The notes under the pieces were generated by a model. The model was not told the origin of the DNA. It saw only the letters and a program-made list of their open reading frames with translations, and searched no databases. Positions 45,721 to 54,699 of a DNA stretch of 64,000 bases are shown piece by piece. This DNA comes from Streptomyces sp. CB01373 (GTDB lineage: Bacteria; Actinomycetota; Actinomycetes; Streptomycetales; Streptomycetaceae). Location of the stretch: the NCBI RefSeq assembly GCF_002803075.1, contig NZ_NNBK01000007.1:248001-312000 (forward strand). The letters are read 5' to 3'. The position numbers and the translations under genes were made by a program. Each line of letters begins with the position of its first letter. The first letter of the stretch is position 1.

Positions 45721-45954
45721 ATGGCAGTGTGCGAGGTCTGCAACAACGACTACGAGATGTCGTTCGAGGTACGCGCGGGCGACGCGGTCCACATCTTCGA
45801 CAGCCTGGAGTGCGCGGCCCAGCGGATCGCGCCGACGTGCGGCAACTGCGACTGCCGCATCCTCGGCCACGGTCTTCAGGCCGACGGGCGCTTCTTCTGC
45901 TGCGCCAACTGCGCGCGCCGGCAGGGAGTCGCCCAGCTCGTCGACCACGCCTGA
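45721..45954 (+). CDS. Small metallothionein-like protein
   Basis: 77 residues from ATG 45721, behind GAGGAGTGAAGG. Eight cysteines, mostly as paired motifs: CEVC, C in SLECAAQ, CGNC-DC, CCANC, with several histidines, so a metal-binding fold is very likely. It resembles the short prokaryotic metallothionein/zinc-ribbon proteins. It could store zinc or act as a TRASH-like sensor domain; no regulator adjoins. The next gene is CapA on the same strand 69 bases downstream. Confidence 0.75.
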   Translation: MAVCEVCNNDYEMSFEVRAGDAVHIFDSLECAAQRIAPTCGNCDCRILGHGLQADGRFFCCANCARRQGVAQLVDHA

Positions 45955-46023
45955 CCTCTCGGCCGGAGGAACACGGCGCGCCCCGCCCACCTCAGTACTC
46001 CTCCCGGTCACTACGGTGGGGGT

Positions 46024-47151
46024 ATGCGCGACGGCGTGGTGACGCTGTTCCTGTGCGGCGACGTGATGCTCGGCCGCGGCGTCGACCAGATCCTCCCGTG
46101 CCCCGGCGATCCGGTCCTGCGGGAGGCCTGGGTGCGCGACGCCCGGTCGTACGTCGAGCTGGCGGAGACGGCGAACGGCCCGATCCCCGCCCCGGTCCCA
46201 CCGCGGTGGCCGTGGGGCGAGGCGCTGCCCGCGCTGGCGGCCGCCGCCCCGGACGTACGGATCGTCAATCTGGAGACGTCCGTGACACGCAGCGGCGCGT
46301 TCGCGCCGGAGAAGGAGGTCCACTACCGGATGGACCCGGGCAACCTGGCCGCCCTGGAAGTGGCCCGGCCCGGCGTCTGCGTCCTGGCCAACAACCACAC
46401 GCTGGACTTCGGCCGTGCGGGGCTGCTGGAGACACTGGACTCCCTGGCGGGTGCGGGACTGCCGGTGGCGGGCGCAGGCCGTAACGCGGAGGAGGCGTTC
46501 GCGCCCGCGGCGCACCCGGTGGCGGACGGCGTGCGGGTGCTGGTGTTCTCCCTGGGGACGACGTCCAGCGGCATACCGCGGAGCTGGGCGGCGACGGCGG
46601 ACCGCGCCGGTGTCGCGTACGTTCCCGCGGCGACGGCGGAGGCGGCCGCGGCGGTCGTCGCACGCGTACGGCGGGCGCGGTCCCCGGGCGACATCGTGGT
46701 CGTCTCCGTGCACTGGGGGTCCAACTGGGGCTACCACGTCCCCCGGGAGCAGATCCGCTTCGCCCACGCGCTGGTCGACGGCGGCGTCGACGTCGTCCAC
46801 GGGCACTCCTCGCACCACCCGCGCCCCGTTGAGGTGTACCGCGGCCGGCTGATCCTGTACGGCTGCGGCGACTTCATCGACGACTACGAGGGCATCTCCG
46901 GCTACGAGGGTTACCGCGACGACCTGCGGATCGCCTACTTCCCCTCGCTCACGGTGGAGACGGGACGGCTCGCGGAGCTGCGCATGGTGGCGCTGCGGGC
47001 CCGGCGGATGCGGCTGGAGCCCGCCACCGGGGAGGAGCGCGCATGGCTGCGGGCGACACTCGCCCGGATCAGCACGGGCGTGGCCATCACCTCGGAGCCG
47101 GACGGCACGCTCGCTGCGGCGGGTACGGCGACGACCGCGCGGGAGCCGTAA
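46024..47151 (+). CDS. CapA family protein
   Basis: 375 residues from ATG 46024. CapA/PgsA-type metallophosphatase fold: FLCGDVMLGRGVDQ at 9-22, VNLETSVTR near 82, CVLANNHTLDFG near 120, VVVSVHWGSNWGYHVPREQIRFAHALVDGGVDVVHGHSSHHPR and YGCGDFIDDYEG. No signal peptide or anchor is present, unlike PgsA of Bacillus, so this is probably the soluble enzyme version, function unproved (polyglutamate or phosphate-ester hydrolysis). No pgsB or pgsC genes are adjacent. Confidence 0.88.
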   Translation: MRDGVVTLFLCGDVMLGRGVDQILPCPGDPVLREAWVRDARSYVELAETANGPIPAPVPPRWPWGEALPALAAAAPDVRIVNLETSVTRSGAFAPEKEVHYRMDPGNLAALEVARPGVCVLANNHTLDFGRAGLLETLDSLAGAGLPVAGAGRNAEEAFAPAAHPVADGVRVLVFSLGTTSSGIPRSWAATADRAGVAYVPAATAEAAAAVVARVRRARSPGDIVVVSVHWGSNWGYHVPREQIRFAHALVDGGVDVVHGHSSHHPRPVEVYRGRLILYGCGDFIDDYEGISGYEGYRDDLRIAYFPSLTVETGRLAELRMVALRARRMRLEPATGEERAWLRATLARISTGVAITSEPDGTLAAAGTATTAREP

Positions 47152-47224
47152 GGCCCCCGCGGCGGCGATCCCGGCGCCCGCCCGCCGAGCGGCCGGGACC
47201 GGGCGCCGGACGTACCTTCGGAAC

Positions 47225-47416
47225 ATGGACGAGGTGCCCCGGCGCATCGCCCCCTCGACGGACCGGACCGCCGCGGCGGTCCTGCTCGGCTGCCTGCCCG
47301 AAGAGGTCGGCTACTGCCCCCGCTGCCACGGACTGACCCACCGCTACGGGCGGAACGCCCAGGTCCTGTGCCCGGCCTGCAGTGCGGTCAGTGGAAGACG
47401 CCGCTGTAGGCGTTGA
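47225..47416 (+). CDS. Putative small zinc-ribbon protein
   Basis: 63 residues, ATG 47225. [22 protein letters not shown] gives two CxxC pairs 16 residues apart, a plausible zinc ribbon. The preceding half is Thr/Pro-rich. No clear ribosome binding site (CGGAAC), and the 3' end overlaps the convergent ACC deaminase gene by 29 bases, so the call is weak. The motif would be unusual by chance. Confidence 0.4.
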   Translation: MDEVPRRIAPSTDRTAAAVLLGCLPEEVGYCPRCHGLTHRYGRNAQVLCPACSAVSGRRRCRR

Positions 47417-48395
47417 GGGCGGGCTGGCCGCCCAGGTGGGCGTACAGGACGTTCGAGCCCTTGGGGATGTCGCCGCGCCGGACGAGGTCGATGAGGCCGG
47501 CCATGGACTTGCCCTCGTAGACAGGGTCGATGATCATGCCTTCGAGGCGTCCGGTGAGGCGGATGGCGTCCAGGGTGGACTGGACGGGGACGCCGTAGAG
47601 GTCGCCGGCCCAGCCCTCCAGGACCGTGATCTCGTCATCGCGCAAGTCCCGGCCCAGACCGATGAGTTCGGCGGTGTTGCGGGCGATCTTCGCCACCTGG
47701 GCGCGGGTCTCGTCGATCTTGGCCGAGGCGTCGATGCCGAGCACCCGGCGGGGCCGGTCCTGGCCCGCGAAGCCGGCGATCATGCCCGCGTGCGTGCTGC
47801 CGGTGACGCTGCAGACCACGATCGTGTCGAAGAAGACCCCGAGTTCTTGTTCCTGCTGCTGGACCTCGTAGGCCCAGTTGGCGAAGCCGAGGCCGCCCAG
47901 GGGGTGGTCGGAGGCTCCGGCGGGGATGGCGTACGGCGTGCCGCCCGCGGCGCGGACGTCCTCCAGGGCCTGGTGCCAGCTGTCCTTGAACCCGATGCCG
48001 AAGTCCGCCCGGACCAGACGCACGTCGGCGCCCATGACGCGGGACAGCAGGATGTTGCCGACCTTGTCGTTGACCGCGTCCGGCCATTCGACCCAGCTCT
48101 CCTGGACCAGGACGGCCTTCAGACCCGCCTTCGCGGCGACCGCGGCCACCTGCCGGGTGTGGTTGGACTGGACGCCGCCGATGGTGACCAGGGTGTCGGC
48201 GCCCTCGTGGAGAGCGTCGGGGACCAGGTACTCCAGCTTCCGGGTCTTGTTGCCGCCGAAGGCCAGACCGCTGTTGCAGTCCTCCCGCTTGGCCCAGATA
48301 CGGGCACCGCCGAGATGGTCACTGAGCCGGTCCAGCGGGTGGACGGGGCTGGGGCCGAACAGCAGGGGGTGGCGCTCGAAGGACTCAAGAGACAT
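47388..48395 (-). CDS. acdS: 1-aminocyclopropane-1-carboxylate deaminase
   Basis: 335 residues from ATG 48393-48395 (GAGGAG upstream). PLP lysine Lys50 in GGNKTRK. Glu294 (YEGKSM) and Leu321 (AHLGGQ) match Pseudomonas ACC deaminase Glu295 and Leu322, which separate true deaminases from D-cysteine desulfhydrases. It converts the ethylene precursor ACC to 2-oxobutyrate and ammonia, a plant-associated trait. The GntR gene lies 67 bases upstream on the same strand, so the pair is probably one operon. Confidence 0.93.
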   Translation of the reverse strand: MSLESFERHPLLFGPSPVHPLDRLSDHLGGARIWAKREDCNSGLAFGGNKTRKLEYLVPDALHEGADTLVTIGGVQSNHTRQVAAVAAKAGLKAVLVQESWVEWPDAVNDKVGNILLSRVMGADVRLVRADFGIGFKDSWHQALEDVRAAGGTPYAIPAGASDHPLGGLGFANWAYEVQQQEQELGVFFDTIVVCSVTGSTHAGMIAGFAGQDRPRRVLGIDASAKIDETRAQVAKIARNTAELIGLGRDLRDDEITVLEGWAGDLYGVPVQSTLDAIRLTGRLEGMIIDPVYEGKSMAGLIDLVRRGDIPKGSNVLYAHLGGQPALNAYSGVFH

Positions 48396-48462
48396 CTGGG
48401 GCTCCTCGCGGAATCGTCTGCCGGGGGATGTGGGTCCTGCGTGGGGCGTGGGGACTGGTGGG

Positions 48463-49197
48463 TCAGCGCCGAGTGACACCTCGGCCGGGTCCGCCGTCCC
48501 GCTCGTCGGTGTCGGCTTCGGTATCGGCGTCGGTGTCGAGGAGCGCGGTGTCGAGGAGCGGCAGCAGCGTCTGCCAGTTGGCACGGGTGGCGGCCACGGC
48601 CCCCTCGACGTCCCCGGCCTCGCACAGCGCGATGATCCGTTCGTGCTGGGCGACTGAGCCGCGGCCGCTCAGCGAGGAGAAACGCAGCCTCTCCACACGG
48701 CGCAGCACCGGCGTGAACTGCTCCAGTACGGTACGGACGGCCGGGTTGGCGCAGGCGGTGACGGCGACGTCGTGGAAGGCGTCGTCGGCGTCGATCGCCG
48801 CGTCGACGTCGCCCCGGCGCAGGGCGTCGGCGAAGCGCGCGTTGGCCTCGCGCATGGCGGCCGGCTCGGCGGCGGTCAGGTGGGGCATCGCCTCGCGGAC
48901 GGCGAGTTCGTGCATGGCCGCCGTCACCGACTGGGCCGCGCGGGCGGCGCGCACGTCCAGGGGGCTGACCATGGTGTAGCGGCCGGGCTTCGTCCGCACC
49001 AGGCCGGCCTGCTCCAGACGTGCCAGGGCCTCCCGCACCGGTGTGCGGCTGACGCCCAGCCACTCCACCAGGTCGGTGTCGTTGAGGCGCTCCCCCGGTG
49101 CGAGGGTGCCGTCGACGATGGCGTCCCGGATGGCCCGGTAGGCGTTGTCCCGGAGGAGCGACCTGGAGACGAGTCCCCGGCTCTGTGGCACTGGCAT
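48463..49197 (-). CDS. GntR-family (FadR/FCD) regulator of acdS
   Basis: 244 residues from ATG 49195-49197. Winged helix: [48 protein letters not shown], then a helical FCD ligand domain with [15 protein letters not shown]. The FCD metal histidines are partly kept. The ATG overlaps a perfect TGCAATATATTGCA palindrome and there is no ribosome binding site, so the mRNA is probably leaderless; the longer frame from ATG 49216-49218 also lacks one. The repressor would block its own transcription and, through it, acdS. Ligand may be ACC or a related amino acid. Confidence 0.88.
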   Translation of the reverse strand: MPVPQSRGLVSRSLLRDNAYRAIRDAIVDGTLAPGERLNDTDLVEWLGVSRTPVREALARLEQAGLVRTKPGRYTMVSPLDVRAARAAQSVTAAMHELAVREAMPHLTAAEPAAMREANARFADALRRGDVDAAIDADDAFHDVAVTACANPAVRTVLEQFTPVLRRVERLRFSSLSGRGSVAQHERIIALCEAGDVEGAVAATRANWQTLLPLLDTALLDTDADTEADTDERDGGPGRGVTRR

Positions 49198-49210
49198 GCA
49201 ATATATTGCA
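49197..49210. promoter_or_regulatory. GntR operator TGCAATATATTGCA
   Basis: Perfect 14-bp palindrome overlapping the start codon of the gntR gene; a related TGCA-CGC-TGCA pair adjoins at 49207-49217. Confidence 0.8.
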
Positions 49211-49234
49211 CGCTGCATGACGGATAACTGTCAA
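49205..49234 (-). promoter_or_regulatory. Putative leaderless promoter of the gntR-acdS operon
   Basis: Minus-strand TTGACA (49229-49234) and TGCAAT (49205-49210) are 18 bases apart; initiation about seven bases further falls at the ATG. The operator covers the -10. Confidence 0.55.
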
Positions 49235-49363
49235 GAGTGCGCCCGCACGGGTCCTCCCGCGGCCGGCGGCCGGAGCCGCGCGCGGCCTTGTTGACCCATC
49301 TGGCTGTATGTGACGGAGCGGGTCACCGTCTCGCGTGTTTCGATCAGCAAGGAGGCGAACGAC

Positions 49364-49588
49364 ATGGGGGCCGCGCGTCCCTCGGGGGCCGGGTGCCACC
49401 GCCTCCGTCGACTTCCCACCGCACGGCGGCGGAAGGGCCGCCGCGGTGGCCCGGTGTCGATCGCCGGCGAGGGCCGGTCCGCCTCGTCACCCACTGGGCG
49501 GCCGGCGGTGCCGAGGCTCGCCGGTGGCCTTTCGCCGGGCCATGGACACCACCGATGTCGTACCCCCTGCCCCGAAGGAACCGACTGA
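49364..49588 (+). CDS. Small ORF translationally coupled to the P450 gene
   Basis: 74 residues from ATG 49364, preceded by a near-perfect AAGGAGG at eight bases. The stop TGA (49586-49588) overlaps the ATG of the P450 gene (TGATG), the classic arrangement for translational coupling. The translation is Arg-, Pro- and Gly-rich with three cysteines (PSGAGCHRLRR near the start, HHRCRTPCPEG at the end) and has no recognised domain. GC at third positions is lower than in neighbours. It may be a leader ORF that controls P450 translation, a short accessory protein, or a spurious frame. Confidence 0.4.
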   Translation: MGAARPSGAGCHRLRRLPTARRRKGRRGGPVSIAGEGRSASSPTGRPAVPRLAGGLSPGHGHHRCRTPCPEGTD

Positions 49589-50793
49589 TGACCACGGACA
49601 ACGAGACGGCCGTCTGCCCGTTCGACTTCAGCGAGACCCTGGAGTTCGACCCCTCCCTCGAAGACCTGATGTGCCGCGACACCCCCACCCGGATCCGGCT
49701 GAGCTACGGCGAGGCGGAGGCCTGGCTGGTCACCGGCTTCGACGGCGTCAAGCAGGTGACCACCGACCAGCGGTTCAGCCGGGCGGCCATCATCGGCCGC
49801 GACTACCCCCGGATGACGCCGGAGCCCATCGTGTCGCCCGAGTCGATCAACGTGATGGACCCGCCGTACAGCAGCCGCGTCCGCCATCTGGCGTCACAGG
49901 CCTTCACGCAGCCGCGGGTGGAGGCCATGCGCCCCCGGATCGCCCGGCTCGCGGACGATCTGCTGGACACCATGGAGAAGGCGGGACCGCCGGCGGACCT
50001 GATCCGGCACCTCTCCGACCCGCTTCCCCAGCACACCGTCCTCGACCTCCTCGGCATCGAGCGGGAGGAGTGGCCCTGGATCCAGAAGGCCGTGCACCAG
50101 CTCCTCGTCGTCGGCCCGGACAGCAAGGAGGCCGCGGCGAGCGCCAAGACGGAACTGACGGCCTTCTTCGGCGAGCTCGTCGCGCAGCGGCGGAAGTCGC
50201 CGGGCAGCGACATCATCAGCGCGATGGCCGCGGCGCGGGACGGCAAGGAGCAGCTCGACGACCGGGAACTGGCGGTCATGACGCTCATGCTGGCGCTCAG
50301 CGGCCAGGACACGGCGACCTGCGAGATCAGCGACATCGTGTACCTGCTCCTGACCCGGCCCGAGCTGGCGGAACGCCTCAGGAGCCGGCCCGGGGCCCTG
50401 ACCGACGTGCTGCACGAACTGCTCCGCCACATCCCCTTCCGCAAGGGGGTCGGCATCCCGCGGGTGGCTCTGGAGGACGTGGAACTGGGCGGTGTGACGA
50501 TCCGGGCGGGCGACTACGTCCACGTGTCGTACCTGACGGCCAATCGTGACCCGGAGCGCTACACGGACCCGCACGACATCGACGTGGACCGGCCGACCGC
50601 CCCTCATATGACGTTCGGCTGGGGCGGGCACCGGTGCATCGCGATGCCGTTGGCCATGGCCGAACTCGAAGTGGCCATCGGACGGCTCATGGAGCGCTTC
50701 CCTGAACTGCGGCTCGCGGTGGCGCCGGAGGAGGTGCGCTGGGACACGCAGACGATCAGGCGGTTCCCCCTGGAGCTGCCGGTGGCCTGGTAA
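49588..50793 (+). CDS. Cytochrome P450
   Basis: 401 residues from ATG 49588 (AAGGAA upstream). I-helix SGQDTA with Thr242, ExxR motif ELLR (277-280), and heme loop FGWGGHRCIAMPLA with Cys350; the usual Gly two after Cys is Ala. Soluble, bacterial CYP length. It probably hydroxylates a small molecule with electrons from ferredoxins encoded elsewhere. Neighbours (cysteine hydrolase, MFS carrier, LysR) suggest a small catabolic or modifying unit; substrate unknown. Confidence 0.93.
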   Translation: MTTDNETAVCPFDFSETLEFDPSLEDLMCRDTPTRIRLSYGEAEAWLVTGFDGVKQVTTDQRFSRAAIIGRDYPRMTPEPIVSPESINVMDPPYSSRVRHLASQAFTQPRVEAMRPRIARLADDLLDTMEKAGPPADLIRHLSDPLPQHTVLDLLGIEREEWPWIQKAVHQLLVVGPDSKEAAASAKTELTAFFGELVAQRRKSPGSDIISAMAAARDGKEQLDDRELAVMTLMLALSGQDTATCEISDIVYLLLTRPELAERLRSRPGALTDVLHELLRHIPFRKGVGIPRVALEDVELGGVTIRAGDYVHVSYLTANRDPERYTDPHDIDVDRPTAPHMTFGWGGHRCIAMPLAMAELEVAIGRLMERFPELRLAVAPEEVRWDTQTIRRFPLELPVAW

Positions 50794-50991
50794 GTACGCC
50801 CGCCCGGCGGGGGCAACAACGGACGCCGCACGGCCTCGGCCGGCCGGACCGCCGGGGCCCCGGCGCCGCCTCGCGACGGTATAAAGAATTCCTATGACTG
50901 GCAGGGTGCGTTTCACGGTTAGGCTCTGGCCCAATCCTCGGGCCATGTTCTCCGGCCTTCCCGTATTCGAAACGCAAGAGGAGTTCATCCG

Positions 50992-51621
50992 TTGAACGCG
51001 ATGTGGCGCGTGAACCCGCAGAAGACGGCTCTGCTCGTGATCGACATGCAGAACGACTTTGTTCTCGAGGGATATCCCATGGAAGTGCCGATGGCACGCC
51101 GGAGGATACCCCGGATGCAGGAGGTCATCACCGAGTGCCGGGCGGCCGGAATTCCGGTCGTCTACACACAGCACATTCTGCTGGACACCTTCAATGTGTC
51201 TCCGCTCGAATCCACCTACAACACGGCACTGCTGAGCGCGGGCATGCGCAAGGGCACGTTCGGCGCGCAGGTCGTCGACGACCTGAAGCCGGAGGCCGAC
51301 GACGTCGTCGTCGTGAAGCACCGCTACGACGCGTTCCACAACACGCACCTGGAGAACGTGCTGACCAGCATCTCCGGGCTGCGCGAGGTGGACACCGTGA
51401 TCATCATCGGCACCCTCACCGAGGTCTGCTGCGACTCCACCGCGCGCGGCGCGTACATGCGCGACTTCAAGGTGGCCTTCGTCGGTGACGCCACCGGCGC
51501 GCGCAGCGAGGAGGCGCAGGCGGCCACGGAGAACACCATCGGCACGTTCTTCGGCCGACTTCTCACCACCGCGGAACTGGTCGCGGAAATCCGCGCGGAC
51601 CGTGAGGGGAGAGCGGCATGA
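50992..51621 (+). CDS. Isochorismatase-like cysteine hydrolase
   Basis: 209 residues from TTG 50992, eight bases from GAGGAG (ATG 51001 would be 17 away). Triad residues: Asp18 (LLVIDMQNDF), Lys109 (VVVKHRYDAF) and Cys146 (TLTEVCCDSTARGA), with a cis-peptide VVIIIG-type segment before them. Members hydrolyse isochorismate, nicotinamide, N-carbamoylsarcosine or ureides. The stop overlaps the start of the MFS gene (ATGA). The partner P450 lies 199 bases upstream. Confidence 0.9.
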   Translation: MNAMWRVNPQKTALLVIDMQNDFVLEGYPMEVPMARRRIPRMQEVITECRAAGIPVVYTQHILLDTFNVSPLESTYNTALLSAGMRKGTFGAQVVDDLKPEADDVVVVKHRYDAFHNTHLENVLTSISGLREVDTVIIIGTLTEVCCDSTARGAYMRDFKVAFVGDATGARSEEAQAATENTIGTFFGRLLTTAELVAEIRADREGRAA

Positions 51622-52913
51622 GACCCAGAGAATATGACGTCCGCTACGAACGTCAGGCGGTCGTGCTGCTCTCCCTGGGATTCGGCCTCGTCGGTCTGGA
51701 CCGCTGGATCATCAGCCCGCTTTTCCCGTCGATGATGAAGGAACTCAGGCTCGACTACCAGGACCTAGGCAACATCATCGGTGTCCTCGGTCTGGCCTGG
51801 GGATGCTCCTCCCTTCTCATGGGCGGTCTCTCCGACCGGCTGGGCCGGCGCAAAATCCTGGTCGGCTCGATCGTGTTCTTCTCGGTCTGCTCACTGCTGA
51901 CGGGACTGGTCGGCGGACTCGTCAGCCTTCTGATGGTGCGGGTCATCATGGGCATCACCGAGGGCGCGTTCACCCCGACCGCGGTGGCCGCCACGGCGGA
52001 GGCGTCACGGCCCGAGCGCCGCGGGCTGAACATGGGCATGCAGCAGAGCACGTTCGCCCTGTTCGGCGTCGGCCTGGGCCCGATCATCGCCACCCAGTTG
52101 CTGCGGGTCCTGCCGAGCTGGCACTGGGTCTTCGGTCTGATGCTGGTCCCCGGCCTGGTCCTGGCCTGGTTCGTCTTCCGGAGCATCCGCGAACCCCATC
52201 AGCTGCCGGCCTTCGAATCCGCCGTCTCCCCCGTCGCCCAGGAAGAGACCCGCTGGCTGGACGTCTTCCGCTACCGGAACATCCGGCTGGCCATCCTCGC
52301 CCTGTGCGGCGCGATGACGTGCATCTTCGTGCTGAGCGCCATGGTGCCGAGCTATCTCGTCGACCACCAGGGCATCGGGACCAGCCAGATGGGCGTCATC
52401 GCGTCCGGCATCGGGTTCGGCGCCTTCGCGGGCCAGCTGGTCATTCCGGGGCTGTCCGACAGGTTCGGCCGCAAGCCCGTGGTCGTCGTGGCGCTGCTGA
52501 TGGCGATGTGCATGCTGATCGGCTTCATCCTCCAGGGACCGGTGGTGCCGCTGCTGTTCCTGCTGCTGTTCTTCGTCGCCTTCGGGGCCAACGGCTGTCT
52601 GGCCCTGCTCGCCGGAACCGTGACCGTGGAGTCCGTCCCCGCCGGTCTGATGGCCGCCGCGGCCGGCACCGTCATGGGTGTCGCGGAGATCTTCGGTGGC
52701 GGCGTCGCCCCGTCCGTCGCCGGATACCTGGCCCAGCACCACGGCATCCACACCGTCCTCTATCTGGCGCTCGGCGGACTGCTGATGTGCGTGGTGGCCG
52801 CGTCCTTCCTCCAGGAGACGGCGCCGAAGAAGACCGGCCGCACCGGTCACGAGGACACCGCCGTCACACCGGCCGCGGAGGTGCAGCCGGAGCCCGGCCC
52901 CGCCGTGCGCTGA
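51618..52913 (+). CDS. MFS transporter
   Basis: 431 residues, 12 membrane helices. Family loops GGLSDRLGRRKILVG after helix 2 and PGLSDRFGRKPVVV after helix 8; LDRWIISPLFPSMMKEL in the N-terminal part resembles the aromatic acid/anion symporter group. The C-terminal tail is cytoplasmic and rich in Glu and Pro. Coupled to the cysteine hydrolase by a four-base overlap, so it probably imports the substrate of the hydrolase or exports the product. A hairpin follows. Confidence 0.9.
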   Translation: MRPREYDVRYERQAVVLLSLGFGLVGLDRWIISPLFPSMMKELRLDYQDLGNIIGVLGLAWGCSSLLMGGLSDRLGRRKILVGSIVFFSVCSLLTGLVGGLVSLLMVRVIMGITEGAFTPTAVAATAEASRPERRGLNMGMQQSTFALFGVGLGPIIATQLLRVLPSWHWVFGLMLVPGLVLAWFVFRSIREPHQLPAFESAVSPVAQEETRWLDVFRYRNIRLAILALCGAMTCIFVLSAMVPSYLVDHQGIGTSQMGVIASGIGFGAFAGQLVIPGLSDRFGRKPVVVVALLMAMCMLIGFILQGPVVPLLFLLLFFVAFGANGCLALLAGTVTVESVPAGLMAAAAGTVMGVAEIFGGGVAPSVAGYLAQHHGIHTVLYLALGGLLMCVVAASFLQETAPKKTGRTGHEDTAVTPAAEVQPEPGPAVR

Positions 52914-52934
52914 GGACCTGCCCGGGAGGCGGAC

Positions 52935-52956
52935 GACCCGCGCGTCGGCGCGGGTC
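52935..52956. terminator. Hairpin between convergent MFS and LysR genes
   Basis: GACCCGCGC / GCGCGGGTC, 9-bp perfect stem with a GTCG loop; its right arm overlaps the last codons of the LysR gene. Confidence 0.55.
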
Positions 52957-53923
52957 ACCCCGTCCCGGGCGGACCCGCGTCCGGGGTGCCGGGCGGGTCC
53001 TCGTCGAGGAACCGGGCGACGGACGCGGCGAACGCCTCGGTCACCCCGTGGTCCCGGCCCGCGTCACTGACCCCCACCGTGATGTTGATCTGCGGAAGCA
53101 GTCCGGGCAGCCGGGACGAGGGAAGGTCCGTCGCCCGCTGCCCCCGGTCGCCGACGACGACACCGGCCGGGACCACGGTGATGCACTCCCCCAGGCGGAT
53201 CAGCGCGTGCATGGTCCGGTAGTCGTCCACCACGTGGAAGCGGGAGATCTCGTACGTCTCGATCAGTGTGGTGGTGATCCTCGCGTGGTGGGTCAGCACC
53301 GGATTGTCGAACAGCACGAACCGGTAGCGGGACAGCAGCTCCTTCACGGCCGGGGCGCTGACCTCCTCCAGTACCGTCCCCGGCGGGTGGACGAGCGCCA
53401 TGTCCTCGGTGCCGATGACGTCGGTGCGGAAGGGGTGGTCGGCTTCCGTGGAGTAGAACAGCCCGGCGTCCAGCTGGTTCAGTTCCAGCAGGTCGATCAG
53501 CGTCGTGGCGGGCCGGCTGGTCACCCGGAACTCGTCCGCCCCGTACACGTCCAGCGCGCTGCTCACCACGGCCCGCACGGACCGCTCCGACAGCCAGTTG
53601 TCCACGCCGAACACGACCTTGTGCGGATGTCCGGCCACCTCGGTGAAGCTCCGCGGCCGGGACGGGTCCTGCTTGCCCAGGACCGCGGAGGCATTGGACA
53701 GGTCCCGCATGAGCTGGGCGGCGTACGGCAGGAAGTACGCGCCCTGCGGGGTCAGCACCGCGCCCTTCCAGCCCCGCTGGAACAACGCGAAGCCGAGACT
53801 GTCCTCCAGCCGCCGCAGCCGCTGGCTCATCGCCGGCTGCGTGACGTACGAGTCGGCGGCGGCCTTGGAGATACTGCGGTGCCTGGCCACGGCCAGGAAA
53901 GATCGAAGCGCCTCGACATCCAC
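52955..53923 (-). CDS. LysR-family regulator
   Basis: 322 residues from GTG 53921-53923, eight bases after AAGGAGG. N-terminal helix-turn-helix: ALRSFLAVARHRSISKAAADSYVTQPAMSQRLRRLEDSLGFALFQRGWKG. The C-terminal periplasmic-binding-like domain includes FVLFDNPVLTHHARITTTLIE and GECITVVPAGVVVG. Convergent with the MFS gene and so probably a regulator of the P450-hydrolase-MFS unit, though it is not divergently placed, which makes the target less sure. Confidence 0.88.
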   Translation of the reverse strand: MDVEALRSFLAVARHRSISKAAADSYVTQPAMSQRLRRLEDSLGFALFQRGWKGAVLTPQGAYFLPYAAQLMRDLSNASAVLGKQDPSRPRSFTEVAGHPHKVVFGVDNWLSERSVRAVVSSALDVYGADEFRVTSRPATTLIDLLELNQLDAGLFYSTEADHPFRTDVIGTEDMALVHPPGTVLEEVSAPAVKELLSRYRFVLFDNPVLTHHARITTTLIETYEISRFHVVDDYRTMHALIRLGECITVVPAGVVVGDRGQRATDLPSSRLPGLLPQINITVGVSDAGRDHGVTEAFAASVARFLDEDPPGTPDAGPPGTG

Positions 53924-54057
53924 GGTTGCCCCTCCTTCGGCCACGACACGGGGCTCGATGGACGGGACCCTACTGCCCCGCGGACCCTTTGTGACCTGCT
54001 GGGACCGCGAGGCGGAAGGACTTCTTCCGGGCGGGTGCCGCCGGCCCGGCGCGGCCG

Positions 54058-54699
54058 TCAGCCGTGATCGGCGCAGCAGGGCGTGGGGTCGGGCACCTCG
54101 AAGGAGGCGAGGAGGCCGCCCGCGGCGGGCACGAGCGGCAGCACGAGCTGTCCGCCCTGCCACAGGGGGCGGACATGATCGCGAGTCGTGACCGGGGTGT
54201 CCGGTGCCGGGCCGCCGCCGGGGCCGGACGGCGCTCCGACGACCGTGACCCGTTCGATGGCGGTGTGCTGAAGGAGGAAGCTCAGCGGGACCGTGCCGAC
54301 GAGACGCCCGGCACCGGGGTAGACGACGGCGCGTCCCCGCGCGCGGCTGTGCTGCTCGGCGGCCGCCAGCGCGGCGCCGTCCGCGTACGACTCCGGACCG
54401 TGCCGCAGCGCGCCGAGGGCCGCTCCTGAGGACGGCCGGCCCTCGTCCGCCTCCGTGAGGAGGGTGACCAGCCGGTGCCACACCGAGGCCGCGGTGTCCG
54501 CGTCCGGCAGTGCCAGGGAGACGGCGATGTGCGGTCGCTCGCCGCTTCGGACCGGGTGGGTGCAGGCGACGGTGGTGTCCGGCAGGCCGAGCCGCGCCAC
54601 CAGGTCGTGGGCGAGGTGATCGGCGCCGCGCAGGTCCGCCGACCCGGCGTCCACACCGATCACGGTGGGGGCGCCGGGTCCGCCGGGTGTACCGGTCAT
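54058..54699 (-). CDS. Protein of unknown function coupled to the PHP gene
   Basis: 213 residues from ATG 54697-54699, overlapping the PHP-protein stop by four bases. Not recognised. The N-terminal half has a Rossmann-like look (VIGVDAGSADLRGADHLAHDLVARLGL) and SGERPHIAVSLALPDADTAASVWHRLVTLL; the C-terminal half includes SFLLQHTAIERVTVVG. The C-terminus ends in CCADHG, a Cys/His pair that could bind metal, which would fit the metal-rich PHP protein encoded just upstream. No signal peptide. Confidence 0.65.
   Translation of the reverse strand: MTGTPGGPGAPTVIGVDAGSADLRGADHLAHDLVARLGLPDTTVACTHPVRSGERPHIAVSLALPDADTAASVWHRLVTLLTEADEGRPSSGAALGALRHGPESYADGAALAAAEQHSRARGRAVVYPGAGRLVGTVPLSFLLQHTAIERVTVVGAPSGPGGGPAPDTPVTTRDHVRPLWQGGQLVLPLVPAAGGLLASFEVPDPTPCCADHG

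Noticed and set aside
47388..48395. Annotation as D-cysteine desulfhydrase
   Set aside because: Glu294 and Leu321 match the residues that define ACC deaminase.
49198..49218. GntR start at ATG 49218
   Set aside because: No ribosome binding site, and it would place the predicted -10 and operator inside the coding sequence; 49197 fits a leaderless start.
49237..49587. N-terminal extension of the P450 to 49237
   Set aside because: The extra 117 residues are Arg/Pro-rich and outside the P450 fold; ATG 49588 has AAGGAA and gives the usual length.
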